Source: Paenibacillus pasadenensis
GTDB taxonomy: Bacteria > Bacillota > Bacilli > Paenibacillales > Paenibacillaceae
Length of the DNA: 64,000 nt
Assembly: GCF_023715725.1 (NCBI RefSeq)
Contig: NZ_JAMBOT010000001.1
Coordinates: forward strand, 744,001-808,000
Reading direction: 5' to 3'
Shown: positions 42,979 to 52,888 of the stretch, one piece after another
Position numbering within the stretch: position 1 is the first letter of the stretch
How the letters are laid out: each line of letters starts with the position of its first letter
Program-made: the position numbers and the translations under genes
The notes under the pieces: generated by a model
The model's database searches: none
The model's input: the letters and a program-made list of their open reading frames with translations, nothing else
What the model was told of the DNA's origin: nothing

Positions 42979-44235
42979 TTAATCCGCAGCGCAATCGGCA
43001 GCACGTTTCAAAAGCAATTCACGTTCCTTCTCATTACCTGCCAGAGCAGCCGCTCGTTTGAACTCTTCGCATGCTTCTTCCTTGCGTCCCAGCTTCATCA
43101 AAAAATCCCCCCGCACACTCGGCAGCAGATGGTAGTTTTTCAATGTAGGCTCTAACAGCAAAGGCTGCAGCACTTCCAGAGCTACCTCCGGCCCAAAAGC
43201 CATCGACAGCGCGACGGCCCGGTTTAATTCAACAACCGGAGACGGCGCAATTTGAGAAAGCGCGTCATATAACGCCGATATTCGGACCCAGTCTGTTTCT
43301 GTGGCTGTATGGGCCAGGCCGTGACATGCCGCAATGGAAGCTTGAATGAGATAAGGACCAAATGCTTTTCCGAGCCGCTCCGCCCGCTCAATTGCTGCCA
43401 ATCCCCGGCGGATAAGCAGATGGTCCCATAAAGCGCGGTTCTGATCCATCAGAAGCAGCGGCTCCCCGCTTTTGCTGACACGAGCCTTGAAGCGGGAGGA
43501 TTGTATTTCCATCAGTGCGACAAGTCCATACACCTCCGGTTCGCCAGGCGCTATTTCAGCCAATATTCTTCCAAGCCGCAGCGCCTCTTGACAGAGCATG
43601 GGACGAATCCAGCTCGCCCCGGACGATGCAGCATAACCTTCATTAAACATGAGGTAAATGACCTCCAGAACCGAAGACAGCCGCCCTTCCAGCTCAGATT
43701 TTGATGGAAGCTCAAATGGAATTCGAGCAGCGGCTAGCGTGCGTTTTGCCCGGACAATCCGCTGGGCGATGGTCGGCTCCGGAACGAGAAAAGCGCTGGC
43801 GATTTCTCCTGTTGTCAAGCCTCCTAACAGCCGCAGCGTGAGCGCTACCCGCGCCTCAGTGGACAGGACAGGATGACAGGTCGTAAAAATAAGCCGGAGC
43901 ATATCGTCACCAACGGAATCATCAATTGCCTCATCCCAATCCGGCTCCTGCTGCCGGGTCAGCTCCCTCCCCAGCTCTTCATATTTGCGGTCCTGCAGCT
44001 TATTCCTGCGAAGATAGTCCAGCGCGCGGCGCTTCGCCGTTGTTGTCAGCCAAGCTCCCGGTTTATCAGGTATACCTGTGTCCGGCCACCTTTCCAGCGC
44101 AGCGATAAACGCTTCTTGCGCCAAATCTTCAGCAAGCCCCACGTCTCGAACGATCCGGGTTAAACATGCAATAATTTTCGCCGATTCAATTCTCCATATC
44201 CCATCAAGCGAGCGGTGGACATCCGACTCGTTCAC
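42979..44235 (-). CDS. ECF42-type RNA polymerase sigma factor with long C-terminal extension
   Basis: This 418-residue sigma factor has region 2 (AEDLAQEAFIAALERWP, KPGAWLTTTAKRRALDYLRR) and region 4 (LTLRLLGGLTTGEIASAFLVPEPTIAQR) in the first about 170 residues. About 240 residues of helical TPR-like extension follow. This form, translated with a DGPF/YCII protein instead of a membrane anti-sigma factor, is the ECF42 pattern. It starts with GTG, overlapping the stop codon of the YCII gene by four bases. Target genes are unknown; no second copy of a matching promoter could be searched for by eye. Confidence 0.9.
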   Translation of the reverse strand: MNESDVHRSLDGIWRIESAKIIACLTRIVRDVGLAEDLAQEAFIAALERWPDTGIPDKPGAWLTTTAKRRALDYLRRNKLQDRKYEELGRELTRQQEPDWDEAIDDSVGDDMLRLIFTTCHPVLSTEARVALTLRLLGGLTTGEIASAFLVPEPTIAQRIVRAKRTLAAARIPFELPSKSELEGRLSSVLEVIYLMFNEGYAASSGASWIRPMLCQEALRLGRILAEIAPGEPEVYGLVALMEIQSSRFKARVSKSGEPLLLMDQNRALWDHLLIRRGLAAIERAERLGKAFGPYLIQASIAACHGLAHTATETDWVRISALYDALSQIAPSPVVELNRAVALSMAFGPEVALEVLQPLLLEPTLKNYHLLPSVRGDFLMKLGRKEEACEEFKRAAALAGNEKERELLLKRAADCAAD

Positions 44236-44666
44236 GATCTGGGTTTCCTCGTGACCTGTTCTCTCATTTCCTCTAATTTAGTCCGCTCCTCTGCATCCTC
44301 CGTCAGCTCCGGCGCCTCGAATACTTGACGCAGCTCAATCTCGCCCTCCCCGAAGCCATGCGGATCCGGCATCCTCATCGCCCACTGAACGGCTTCTTCC
44401 CTTGATTTTACTTCGATTAAAGTGAAACCTGCTATCAATTCCTTTGCTTCCGTAAAGGGTCCGTCGATTACTTTCGGCTTTCCGCCCGGCTCAGGGTACG
44501 AAATGCGAATTGAGCTGCTGCTAGGGTGAAGCCCTTCCGCTGCAACCAATACTCCGGCCCTTGCAAGCTCTTCATTATATCTGGCCATAGCTTCAAACAG
44601 CTCCGGATTCGGCATAGTGCCAGCCTCGGAATCTGTAGTTGCTTTTACGATCATCATGAACCTCAT
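44232..44666 (-). CDS. YCII-related DGPF-domain protein, partner of the ECF sigma factor
   Basis: This 144-residue protein contains the signature KVIDGPFTEAKELIAGF followed by a ferredoxin-like YCII fold with EEAVQWAMRMPDPHGFGEGEIE. DGPF proteins are almost always encoded beside ECF42 sigma factors, and their biochemical role is not firmly established. The overlapping stop/start with the sigma gene means the two are made in step. The ATG at 44666 is preceded by an AGGAG-like site. Confidence 0.9.
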   Translation of the reverse strand: MRFMMIVKATTDSEAGTMPNPELFEAMARYNEELARAGVLVAAEGLHPSSSSIRISYPEPGGKPKVIDGPFTEAKELIAGFTLIEVKSREEAVQWAMRMPDPHGFGEGEIELRQVFEAPELTEDAEERTKLEEMREQVTRKPRS

Positions 44667-44760
44667 TGAAATCTCCTCCGTTTAATGGTTTATTTGCCTC
44701 TATACATACAACGAATGAAATAATCCGGAATCGACATTCAACCTATTTATTTTAAATTGT

Positions 44761-44802
44761 AAAAAACGGCTGCCAAATCAGTAGATTCCCGAAATGCAGC
44801 CG
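44761..44802 (-). terminator. Terminator of the MarR-family gene
   Basis: CGGCTGC (44767-44773) pairs with GCAGCCG (44796-44802) around a loop of about 22 bases. TTTTTT follows on the minus strand. It lies about 30 bp after the stop codon of the regulator gene. Confidence 0.7.
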
Positions 44803-44833
44803 CCGGCTTGTACCTCGGCCGTATGATTTTAGG

Positions 44834-45283
44834 TTATTTACACTTAGCCTGAGCTGCATGGCCCAGCTTTTTCAACAGCATCGCAGCCTGTTTCTTTTCC
44901 TCTTCATTCAGACCGTCTACCGAGCTGCGGATAACATCTCTATGCTTTGGGAAATTCTCATCCAGAAGCCGCTCGCCCTCCTCGGTGAGCTCCGCATAAA
45001 TAACACGGCGGTCCGTCGAAGAGGATTTGCGCACGAGCAGCCCCTTCTTTTCCAGCTTATCGACGATATAGGTCAGATTGCCGCTCGACACGAGCACTTT
45101 TTCTCCGATCTGCTGCAGCGGCATGGACCCTTTATGATAAAGCGCCTCCAAAATTCCGAACTCGGTCGGGATCAGACCATAGTTTTTAATGTTGTCGTTA
45201 ACGATTTTTGTGACCCAATTGTAGGAGCGCATCAGAGCAATGAGCAGATCCGTCGATTCGTCTGGGACATGTTCTTTAGGCAT
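44834..45283 (-). CDS. MarR-family transcriptional regulator
   Basis: This winged-helix repressor of about 149 residues has ILEALYHKGSMPLQQIGEKVLVSSGNLTYIVDKLEKKGL as recognition region (positions about 50-90) and RRVIYAELTEEGERLLDE as wing and following helix. It resembles the OhrR/SlyA branch, which often senses oxidants or phenolic compounds. The frame extends upstream to 45352 through a hydrophobic stretch; I chose the ATG at 45283 (MPKEHVPDE), which has AAGGA upstream. Its targets are unknown. The nitroreductase gene 4 kb away has repeat elements in its promoter that fit a regulator of this class. Confidence 0.87.
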   Translation of the reverse strand: MPKEHVPDESTDLLIALMRSYNWVTKIVNDNIKNYGLIPTEFGILEALYHKGSMPLQQIGEKVLVSSGNLTYIVDKLEKKGLLVRKSSSTDRRVIYAELTEEGERLLDENFPKHRDVIRSSVDGLNEEEKKQAAMLLKKLGHAAQAKCK

Positions 45284-45397
45284 TTTGTTCAACATCCTTT
45301 TATTTGTATCATCTTGATATAGAAATATAAGGATTAAAAAGAAAATTGTCAATGCCGGAAAAGGCGGTGGCTTACGGGTCTATGCAGATTGGCATAC

Positions 45398-45433
45398 AAA
45401 AAAACGCGTTCTTCAACGAGGAAGAACGCGTTT
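45398..45433 (-). terminator. Terminator of the hrcA-grpE-dnaK-dnaJ operon
   Basis: AAACGCGTTCTTC and GAAGAACGCGTTT form a perfect 13-bp stem with a six-base loop, followed on the minus strand by seven T. It is located about 55 bp after the dnaJ stop codon and marks the end of the conserved heat-shock block. Confidence 0.92.
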
Positions 45434-45489
45434 AGGAATTCTGTTAAAGTCAGATCAAGCAAGCTTCCAAAGTGCTGACAGCTGACCCG

Positions 45490-46620
45490 TCAGTCGCCCC
45501 GGAAAGCCTTTTTCATCCGGTCGAAAATGCTTTCGTGATGCTCGGATTCTCCGCCTCCGCCGCTGCCGCCCAATCCGCCGAGCTGACGCAGAAGCTCCTT
45601 TTGCTCGTCAGTCAGAGCAGTAGGCGTGACAACGGTCACTTTAACATGCTGATCGCCGGTACCGTAACCGCGCAGCTTGGGAACACCTTTTCCTTTAAGG
45701 CGGAAATAAGTACCCGTTTGCGTGCCAGCTGGAATTTTGAGCTTAACCTTCTCCGTCAGCGTCGGAATTTCGATCTCGTCTCCGAGTGCTGCCTGTGCAA
45801 ACGTAAGCGGCACCTCACAGTAAATATCGTCATTCTCACGATCGAAGAAATCATGCGGCTTAACACGAATGACGATGTACAGATCGCCATTCGCACCTCC
45901 GCGCGTGCCGCCTTCGCCTTCGCCGTTCAGGCGGATTTGCGCGCCTTCATCAACGCCGGCCGGAATGCGCACCGAAATCCGGCGCTGCTTTTTAACTTTG
46001 CCCGCGCCGTGACAAGTGCCGCATTTATCCTTGATGATTTTGCCTGTTCCGCTGCAGTTCGTACAAGCGCGGCGGTTGACCATTCGGCCAAACGGCGTAT
46101 TCTGTACCACTTCCTGCTGTCCGCTTCCCCGGCAGACGGAGCAGGTTTCCGGTTTGGTGCCTGCTTTAGCGCCAGACCCGTGGCAAGTATCGCAGCCTTC
46201 GGTACGCGGAATCGTAATTTCCGTTTCCTTACCGAATACTGCTTCCTTGAACTCAATCGTCATCGTATACTGCAGATCGTTGCCGCGCTGCGGCGCGTTC
46301 GGATCACGACGGCCTCCGCCGCCCCCGAAGAACATATCAAAGATATCGCCAAAGCCGCCTCCGCCAAAGTCCTGGCCCATTCCGCCGCCGAACTGATTCG
46401 GGTCAACATGGCCGTACTGGTCGTACACGCCGCGTTTTTGATCATCGCTTAAGGTGTCGTAGGCTTCCTTGACCTCCTTGAACTTGCTCTCCGCATCGGC
46501 TCCCTTGTTCACGTCGGGATGATATTGGCGGGCAAGCTTGCGGTATGCCTTCTTAATATCTTCTGCTGAAGCGCCCTTGTCTACTCCAAGCACCTCATAA
46601 AAATCGCGTTTATCTGCCAA
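45490..46620 (-). CDS. dnaJ: Chaperone protein DnaJ (Hsp40)
   Basis: This 376-residue co-chaperone of DnaK has a J domain (1-70) with HPD in [10 protein letters not shown] Gly/Phe-rich region (about 75-110) follows, then four CxxCxGxG zinc repeats ([32 protein letters not shown]) and the C-terminal substrate-binding domain. It stimulates DnaK ATPase and delivers clients. The only sensible start is a TTG at 46620 with GGGGTGA six bases before it; there is no in-frame ATG nearby. A 138-bp gap to dnaK contains no clear promoter. Confidence 0.97.
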   Translation of the reverse strand: MADKRDFYEVLGVDKGASAEDIKKAYRKLARQYHPDVNKGADAESKFKEVKEAYDTLSDDQKRGVYDQYGHVDPNQFGGGMGQDFGGGGFGDIFDMFFGGGGGRRDPNAPQRGNDLQYTMTIEFKEAVFGKETEITIPRTEGCDTCHGSGAKAGTKPETCSVCRGSGQQEVVQNTPFGRMVNRRACTNCSGTGKIIKDKCGTCHGAGKVKKQRRISVRIPAGVDEGAQIRLNGEGEGGTRGGANGDLYIVIRVKPHDFFDRENDDIYCEVPLTFAQAALGDEIEIPTLTEKVKLKIPAGTQTGTYFRLKGKGVPKLRGYGTGDQHVKVTVVTPTALTDEQKELLRQLGGLGGSGGGGESEHHESIFDRMKKAFRGD

Positions 46621-46758
46621 CCACTCTCACCCCCATGAAAATACCGGTCTACATGCAACAACCGCCCTCTCCCTCCTGACGCCCCGGCGTAAAGCCGGAG
46701 CGCTGCTCGGAAAAAGGCGGAGCCGCTAAAGTAACGTTATATAGCTATCGTACCTTTT

Positions 46759-48633
<1,875 letters not shown>

Positions 48634-48675
48634 TTAAATAAGTATAACCTGTTTATCTTAAAGGCAGCTTAAGCC

Positions 48676-49287
48676 TCAACCGCTCACCTTTACCATGGCT
48701 GGACGAAGCACCTTGTCCTTAAGCGTGTAGCCTTTTTGCAGCTCCTCAACGACGGTGCCTTCCTCATGCTCATCGGACTCCACCTGCATTACCGCCTGAT
48801 GGAATTCCGGATTGAACGGCTGGCCGACAGTATCCATCGACTTGAGGCCTTCCTGCTCCAACACGCCTTGCAGCTGGCGGAAAATCATATCAACGCCTTT
48901 GGCGAGCGACTCGGAATCTCCGCTGCCTGAAGCGGCTGTCAAGGCGCGCTCAAAGTTATCGACAATCGGAAGCAGCTGGGTCAGCAGCTTCGAGGAAGCG
49001 TATTGAGCCAGCTCTTCCTTTTCCTTTTGCGTACGGCGGCGGAAGTTGTCAAAGTCGGCTTGTGCGCGCAAAAAGCGCTGCTGAGAATCTTCCGCTTGGC
49101 GGGCAAGCTCGGCATAACGAGGGTCATCTCCGTTTGCTTCAGCTGCCTCGCCTTCTGCTCCAGCGGATTGTGCAGGCTCGCCTCCCGCTGCTGCCGCAGC
49201 CTGATCGGCCGTTTCCGGATCGGGCGACAAAATATCTTCCGCATCCGTATGGTTCTGCTCATCTATCGTATTCTTCTTGGAATTCAA
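48676..49287 (-). CDS. grpE: Nucleotide exchange factor GrpE
   Basis: This 203-residue protein has an acidic, Ala/Glu-rich N-terminus (about 1-65), a long coiled-coil (AELARQAEDSQQRFLRAQAD then NFRRRTQKEKEELAQ) and a C-terminal beta domain with the family ending LRPAMVKVS. It releases ADP from DnaK. The start is a TTG at 49287 with GGGAGGTGA six bases upstream; the nearest ATG (49291) is out of frame. Confidence 0.97.
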   Translation of the reverse strand: MNSKKNTIDEQNHTDAEDILSPDPETADQAAAAAGGEPAQSAGAEGEAAEANGDDPRYAELARQAEDSQQRFLRAQADFDNFRRRTQKEKEELAQYASSKLLTQLLPIVDNFERALTAASGSGDSESLAKGVDMIFRQLQGVLEQEGLKSMDTVGQPFNPEFHQAVMQVESDEHEEGTVVEELQKGYTLKDKVLRPAMVKVSG

Positions 49288-49395
49288 GCATGCTCACCTC
49301 CCATAAATGGTTGCCTGACACATGAGATCGTATGGAGGAACGCGAGGCTTCAAGCATGCCCCTGCGTCCGCAATTTGCCCATGCCGGGTCCTTGG

Positions 49396-50415
49396 TTACT
49401 GTCCGGGACGAAGCAGCTGCAAGCTGCTGCCGAACACGCCAAGCAGGCTGATGACCCGTCCGTAATCCATCCTAGTCGGTCCTAAAATGCCAATCGTGCC
49501 AAGCGGTTGTCCGTCAATCGCATACGTTGCCGTAATCAGACTGCAATTGGCAATCGCCTCATGGTCGTTTTCCGTACCAATTCGCACCTGCAGCCCTTGA
49601 GGCAGCGAACTGAACAAGCGCAGCAGCGCTGGCGTTTCCTCCAGCAAACTGAACAATGTTTTTACCTTATCGACATCTTTGAACTCCGGTTGAGTCAGGA
49701 TGTTCGTCGTGCCCGATAAAAACAGCCTGCCGTCATGCTCAGGTGTCAGCGCCTGATCAAGCAGCCTCAGCAAACCTTCGCACTGATCCGCATAACGTCC
49801 CATCTCCTCGCCGGCTTCGGAGAATAGACGCGACTTTAGACGTGTCAGCGGTACGCCGCTCAGCTTGTCGTTAAAGAAACGGACAGCCTGCTCAATCTCG
49901 TTCATCTCCAGATCCGGCGGAATCGTCACGGTGCGATTTTCGACATGACCGGTATTGGTCACGACGATTGCAACCGCCTTGTCGCCGCCAAGCGGCACAA
50001 GCTGAAAATGCTTCAGCGCCTGATTTACAGAGTCCGGCCCCAGCACAATAGACGTATAATTGGTCATATTGGACATAATCATTGCCGCATGCTGAATGAC
50101 CTGTTCCATTTCCATCATCCGTCCGGTAAAAAAGGAGCGAATAGCATTCAGCTCGTTATCCGTTACCGCCTCACGCTTCATGAGATGATCGACATAATAA
50201 CGATAACCTCTAATGGAAGGAATACGTCCAGCAGACGTATGCGGCTGCTCCAGGAAGCCGAGCTCCTCCAGATCAGCCATCTCGTTACGGATCGTGGCGG
50301 GACTAAAGGAAACATCTCCCCGCTTCGAAATGCTCCGGGAACCTACAGGCTCAGCAGAACGGATATAATCATCTATGATTGAGCTAAGAATCAGCTGCTG
50401 TCTTTCTGTCAACAT
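49396..50415 (-). CDS. hrcA: Heat-inducible transcription repressor HrcA
   Basis: This 339-residue repressor begins MLTERQQLILSSIIDDY, with an N-terminal winged helix (GDVSFSPATIRNEMADLEELGFL) that binds CIRCE, and a GAF-like and inserted dimerisation domain. It needs GroEL to be active in other Firmicutes, so unfolded protein relieves repression. The frame extends 31 codons upstream, but the ATG at 50415 has GAGGAGG ten bases before it and matches the family start. A CIRCE element sits 60 bp upstream, so the operon is self-regulated. Confidence 0.96.
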   Translation of the reverse strand: MLTERQQLILSSIIDDYIRSAEPVGSRSISKRGDVSFSPATIRNEMADLEELGFLEQPHTSAGRIPSIRGYRYYVDHLMKREAVTDNELNAIRSFFTGRMMEMEQVIQHAAMIMSNMTNYTSIVLGPDSVNQALKHFQLVPLGGDKAVAIVVTNTGHVENRTVTIPPDLEMNEIEQAVRFFNDKLSGVPLTRLKSRLFSEAGEEMGRYADQCEGLLRLLDQALTPEHDGRLFLSGTTNILTQPEFKDVDKVKTLFSLLEETPALLRLFSSLPQGLQVRIGTENDHEAIANCSLITATYAIDGQPLGTIGILGPTRMDYGRVISLLGVFGSSLQLLRPGQ

Positions 50416-50474
50416 CCGTGCCCATCCTCCTCTGTCAGCCGCCGGCGCCGTTCCGAGCCGGGTTGCCATAGTCA

Positions 50475-50501
50475 TTAGCACTCCACTCCAACGAGTGCTA
50501 A
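50475..50501. promoter_or_regulatory. CIRCE operator of the dnaK operon
   Basis: TTAGCACTC, nine bases, GAGTGCTAA: a perfect match to the CIRCE consensus bound by HrcA. It is located between the hrcA promoter and start codon, just downstream of the predicted transcription start. Confidence 0.98.
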
Positions 50502-50512
50502 CATTCAATACA

Positions 50513-50542
50513 AAAATACCAAACCTGCTCGACGATTGTCAA
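50513..50542 (-). promoter_or_regulatory. SigA-type promoter of hrcA-grpE-dnaK-dnaJ
   Basis: On the minus strand TTGACA (50542-50537) is followed after 18 bases by TATTTT (50518-50513). The start site would fall a few bases before the CIRCE element, the usual arrangement. The -10 is a fair rather than strong match. Confidence 0.75.
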
Positions 50543-50553
50543 GTCAGGTTTGG
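50519..50553 (-). terminator. Hairpin ending the GNAT gene, overlapping the hrcA promoter
   Basis: CCAAACCTG (50519-50527) and CAGGTTTGG (50545-50553) form a perfect nine-base stem with a 17-base loop. TATTTTTG follows on the minus strand. It lies 40 bp after the GNAT stop codon. The T tract is also the -10 box of the hrcA promoter, and TTGACA lies in the loop. Confidence 0.65.
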
Positions 50554-50593
50554 CTATTTGGGCGCTTATATAGACGTTTGCACGATGAGCGTA

Positions 50594-51061
50594 TTAGATG
50601 TAGCGAAGAACAGCAATTTCATCGCAGGCATGCTGCTTCGGGCAGTTGACGCAGTCGGTCCAGACCTTTTCCGGAAAGATCTCTTTGTCCACAACCGAGA
50701 AGCCGTTCCGTTCAAAAAACCGCACCTCGTAAGTAAGAGCCATAATCTTCGGAATGCGCTGCGCTTTCGCCTGAATGATTAGCTGATCAACAATTTTACT
50801 GCCGATGCCGTAGCCCTTGTAGCCCTCGCTGATGCCCAGCGAGCGGACCTCCACGAGATCCTGGCCGAGGCGGGTTAACGAACCGCAGCCAACCACCTCG
50901 CCGTCAATTTCGGCGATGACAAACGTTTCGATCTGCCGGTGGAGAACCTCCTTGGACCTGGGCAGCATAATTCCTTTCTCCGCATAACCTTTGATCAGCT
51001 CATATAGCTTCTCGACGTCACCGCTATGCGCCTGTCGGCACAACGCTTCTTTAACCAGCAT
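50594..51061 (-). CDS. GNAT-family N-acetyltransferase (ArgA-like)
   Basis: This 155-residue acetyltransferase has the acetyl-CoA loop GYKGYGIGSKIVDQLI and the pattern GIMLPRSKEVLHRQIETFVIAE seen in N-acetylglutamate-synthase-like GNAT proteins. A C-terminal cluster CVNCPKQHAC contains three cysteines. The ATG at 51061 has GGAGGAGG about eight bases upstream. It sits between hemW and hrcA, which are neighbours in Bacillus subtilis, so it is part of an insertion. Substrate unproved; a role in arginine synthesis is possible. Confidence 0.85.
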   Translation of the reverse strand: MLVKEALCRQAHSGDVEKLYELIKGYAEKGIMLPRSKEVLHRQIETFVIAEIDGEVVGCGSLTRLGQDLVEVRSLGISEGYKGYGIGSKIVDQLIIQAKAQRIPKIMALTYEVRFFERNGFSVVDKEIFPEKVWTDCVNCPKQHACDEIAVLRYI

Positions 51062-51203
51062 CCGCTTCTCCTCCTCCCGGCAGCCTTAAGCAATATGAAT
51101 AAATATACATCAAAGCGAATTAATGCTCAAGAGCAATTATGGATAATTTTTTAACGGCTCGGACATTTTCCATAATATAATATTGGAAAGATCAGCAAGG
51201 GAG

Positions 51204-51497
51204 ATGACGCTCATCAAACGCAAGCGCCAAACTGCAATTGTGGCTCATCTGGTCATCAGTCTAGTAGCGCTAGTCCTTTTTATTATATCAATGTTAGACT
51301 TTTGGTGGGGGCGTCTTACGCCGCAAACTGGCCCCATCGGGAACGGCCCTCGCCCAGTCCCTACACTTGCTTGGATAATAATGATTCTGTTTGGAGTTTC
51401 TTTTCTCGGAAACGTCGCTGTCGGAATTTTTCGATATGTGAAGCTGCAGAAGATGGGGAAGGAAGACGAGCAAAGCGAGCCGCCAGCAAATCATTGA
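51204..51497 (+). CDS. Small membrane protein with two transmembrane segments
   Basis: This hypothetical protein of about 97 residues has a basic start (MTLIKRKRQTA), membrane segments IVAHLVISLVALVLFIISMLDF and TLAWIIMILFGVSFLGNVAVG, a short external loop and an acidic/polar tail. I do not recognise a family. The start is uncertain: AAGGGAG abuts the ATG at 51204, while the frame also has a TTG at 51183 without a good ribosome site. It is one of the few plus-strand genes, convergent with the DUF4352 gene, sharing a terminator. Confidence 0.6.
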   Translation: MTLIKRKRQTAIVAHLVISLVALVLFIISMLDFWWGRLTPQTGPIGNGPRPVPTLAWIIMILFGVSFLGNVAVGIFRYVKLQKMGKEDEQSEPPANH

Positions 51498-51522
51498 AAG
51501 GGTCAACTTATACTAAATTATG

Positions 51523-51563
51523 AATAAAAGAGATGCCCTATTGATTTGGGCATCTCTTTTATT
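51523..51563. terminator. Bidirectional terminator between convergent genes
   Basis: AATAAAAGAGATGCCC and GGGCATCTCTTTTATT form a perfect 16-bp stem with a nine-base loop and A/T flanks on both sides. It should stop transcription of the plus-strand membrane protein and of the minus-strand DUF4352 gene alike, although the latter ends at 51577 very close to it. Confidence 0.92.
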
Positions 51564-51576
51564 CCGGGCAAGAATA

Positions 51577-52191
51577 TTACTTCAGATTAATTTGACCTTG
51601 TTCTGTTCCCCAGAAGCCAGTTTGAACATTCAGCACGTAATCTTTAAGCGTTTCTGGAATCTCAAATGCTACATTACCAGATTGAGCAAGACCCGGATTA
51701 ATGGCTTCAAACAAGAAAAAGCCATCTGCCCCAATTAAAGTGGAAGGAGAGTATTCAATGTCATCCTTAATCAGCTTAAAAAATGAAGAGTCGGTATTTA
51801 TCGTATCTTTACCTTTGTTCGTTACAGTTACGTTCACAATAAGAAACACCGCGCCTTCGGAATCAGGACTGAATGAAAAATAATCGCTGGAAACTTCTTT
51901 TGTCGTTTTGACTTTATTCACTTTAAATACGACATCTCCAACCTGTAGCTCTTCCCCTATTTTGGCAAGTTTCGGCTCTTCACTCGGAGCTTCCTCTTTA
52001 GCGTCTTTCGCCGTTTCGGAATCCGTAGTTGCCTTATCTTTTTGAGGCGATGGAGAAGCAGATGATTTATTTGCCTCCGAGCTTTCATTAGCAGCGGTAG
52101 GCTGCTCGTCCTCGGACATTGAGCCAATAATAAACAGAACAACCAGCAATCCCACTAACCCAAAGAAAAACATTTTCAAACCTTTCTTCAT
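51577..52191 (-). CDS. DUF4352 membrane-anchored extracellular protein
   Basis: This 204-residue protein has an N-terminal membrane anchor (MFFFGLVGLLVVLFIIGSM), a Ser/Ala/Glu/Lys-rich spacer of about 50 residues, and a C-terminal immunoglobulin-like DUF4352 domain with VFLIVNVTVTNKGKDTI and the ending VQTGFWGTEQGQINL. Such proteins are displayed on the outside of Gram-positive cells; the function is unknown. The ATG has GAGGGG eight bases upstream. Confidence 0.85.
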   Translation of the reverse strand: MKKGLKMFFFGLVGLLVVLFIIGSMSEDEQPTAANESSEANKSSASPSPQKDKATTDSETAKDAKEEAPSEEPKLAKIGEELQVGDVVFKVNKVKTTKEVSSDYFSFSPDSEGAVFLIVNVTVTNKGKDTINTDSSFFKLIKDDIEYSPSTLIGADGFFLFEAINPGLAQSGNVAFEIPETLKDYVLNVQTGFWGTEQGQINLK

Positions 52192-52348
52192 TTCCAGTTC
52201 CCCTCTCTAATTCGAAAAATAGGCTTATCGGCACAGGACTATAGAACCTATTCCCATCTTTTTTACTATCGGTAACTGAATATGAAAATTTTAGATAATT
52301 CCATCTTAATTTTTAAAAATCTTCCATACACTTGCACTCTAAACGAAA

Positions 52349-52385
52349 ATAAAAAAACCAGCCCTTAAATTTCCAAAGGGCTGGT
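52349..52385 (-). terminator. Terminator after the HEAT-repeat gene
   Basis: ACCAGCCCTT (52357-52366) pairs with AAGGGCTGGT (52376-52385) around a nine-base loop. A run of T follows on the minus strand. It ends the hemW-side transcript 16 bp after the HEAT-repeat gene. Confidence 0.9.
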
Positions 52386-52401
52386 CATTAACATTTTCCA
52401 A

Positions 52402-52863
52402 TTAAAACGAAGCTTTCCACTGCTCTTCCAGCCAAGCGTCAAATTGCTCGCCTTTATCGCCTTCAAGCACGTCATATACGTCAAGCCTCATTTTTTTCAG
52501 CTTTTCTTTAAAGTCGGAGAAGCTGTGCCCGTTCGGCAGGCTTTTACGGATACGGACGACAATTTTGTCCAGGCCTTTAACCGGGACGGACGCCTTGCGT
52601 ACCGGAGCTTGCGCCTGCTCGCCGAGCGCGACGAGACCGCGGTAAGCTTCCTCGCGCACCGGAAGTACCGGATCTTCGGCTAACAGCCGGCGCAGGATGG
52701 CAGCTGACTGAGGCGCTTTAAGCGCTGCAAGCTCTTTGGCTGCTCCAAGGCGCGCGCGCCAGTCTGACATACGGCTTGCCGCGCGTTTTAGCTCGGTTAC
52801 CGGATCGATTGCAGCAGGCTCTGCCGCTTCAGGAGTAGAATTCGGATTTTTTTTCAAGGACAT
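52402..52863 (-). CDS. HEAT-repeat domain protein
   Basis: This protein of about 153 residues has a single HEAT/PBS-type helical repeat region (residues about 35-90: ARLGAAKELAALKAPQSAA, LPVREEAYRGLVALG). A basic linker and a conserved-looking C-terminal segment (NGHSFSDFKEKLKKMRLDVY) follow. I infer a protein-protein interaction role only. The ATG at 52863 (MSLKKNPNS) is preceded by AAGGGAG; the frame runs on to a TTG at 52881. It closely follows hemW (stop 25 bp upstream) and is probably cotranscribed with it. Confidence 0.75.
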   Translation of the reverse strand: MSLKKNPNSTPEAAEPAAIDPVTELKRAASRMSDWRARLGAAKELAALKAPQSAAILRRLLAEDPVLPVREEAYRGLVALGEQAQAPVRKASVPVKGLDKIVVRIRKSLPNGHSFSDFKEKLKKMRLDVYDVLEGDKGEQFDAWLEEQWKASF

Positions 52864-52888
52864 GATCTCCCTTACCTTCAATTAACAT

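Noticed and set aside
44834..45352. Membrane-anchored version of the MarR regulator from the longer frame.
   Set aside because: The hydrophobic first 19 residues come from an AT-rich stretch without a ribosome site and are not expected for MarR proteins.
46621..46758. Possible terminator or promoter in the dnaK-dnaJ gap (CCGGC/GCCGG hairpin near 46684-46698).
   Set aside because: The stem is only five bases with no T tract, and no -35/-10 pair is convincing. It is more likely a minor RNA structure.
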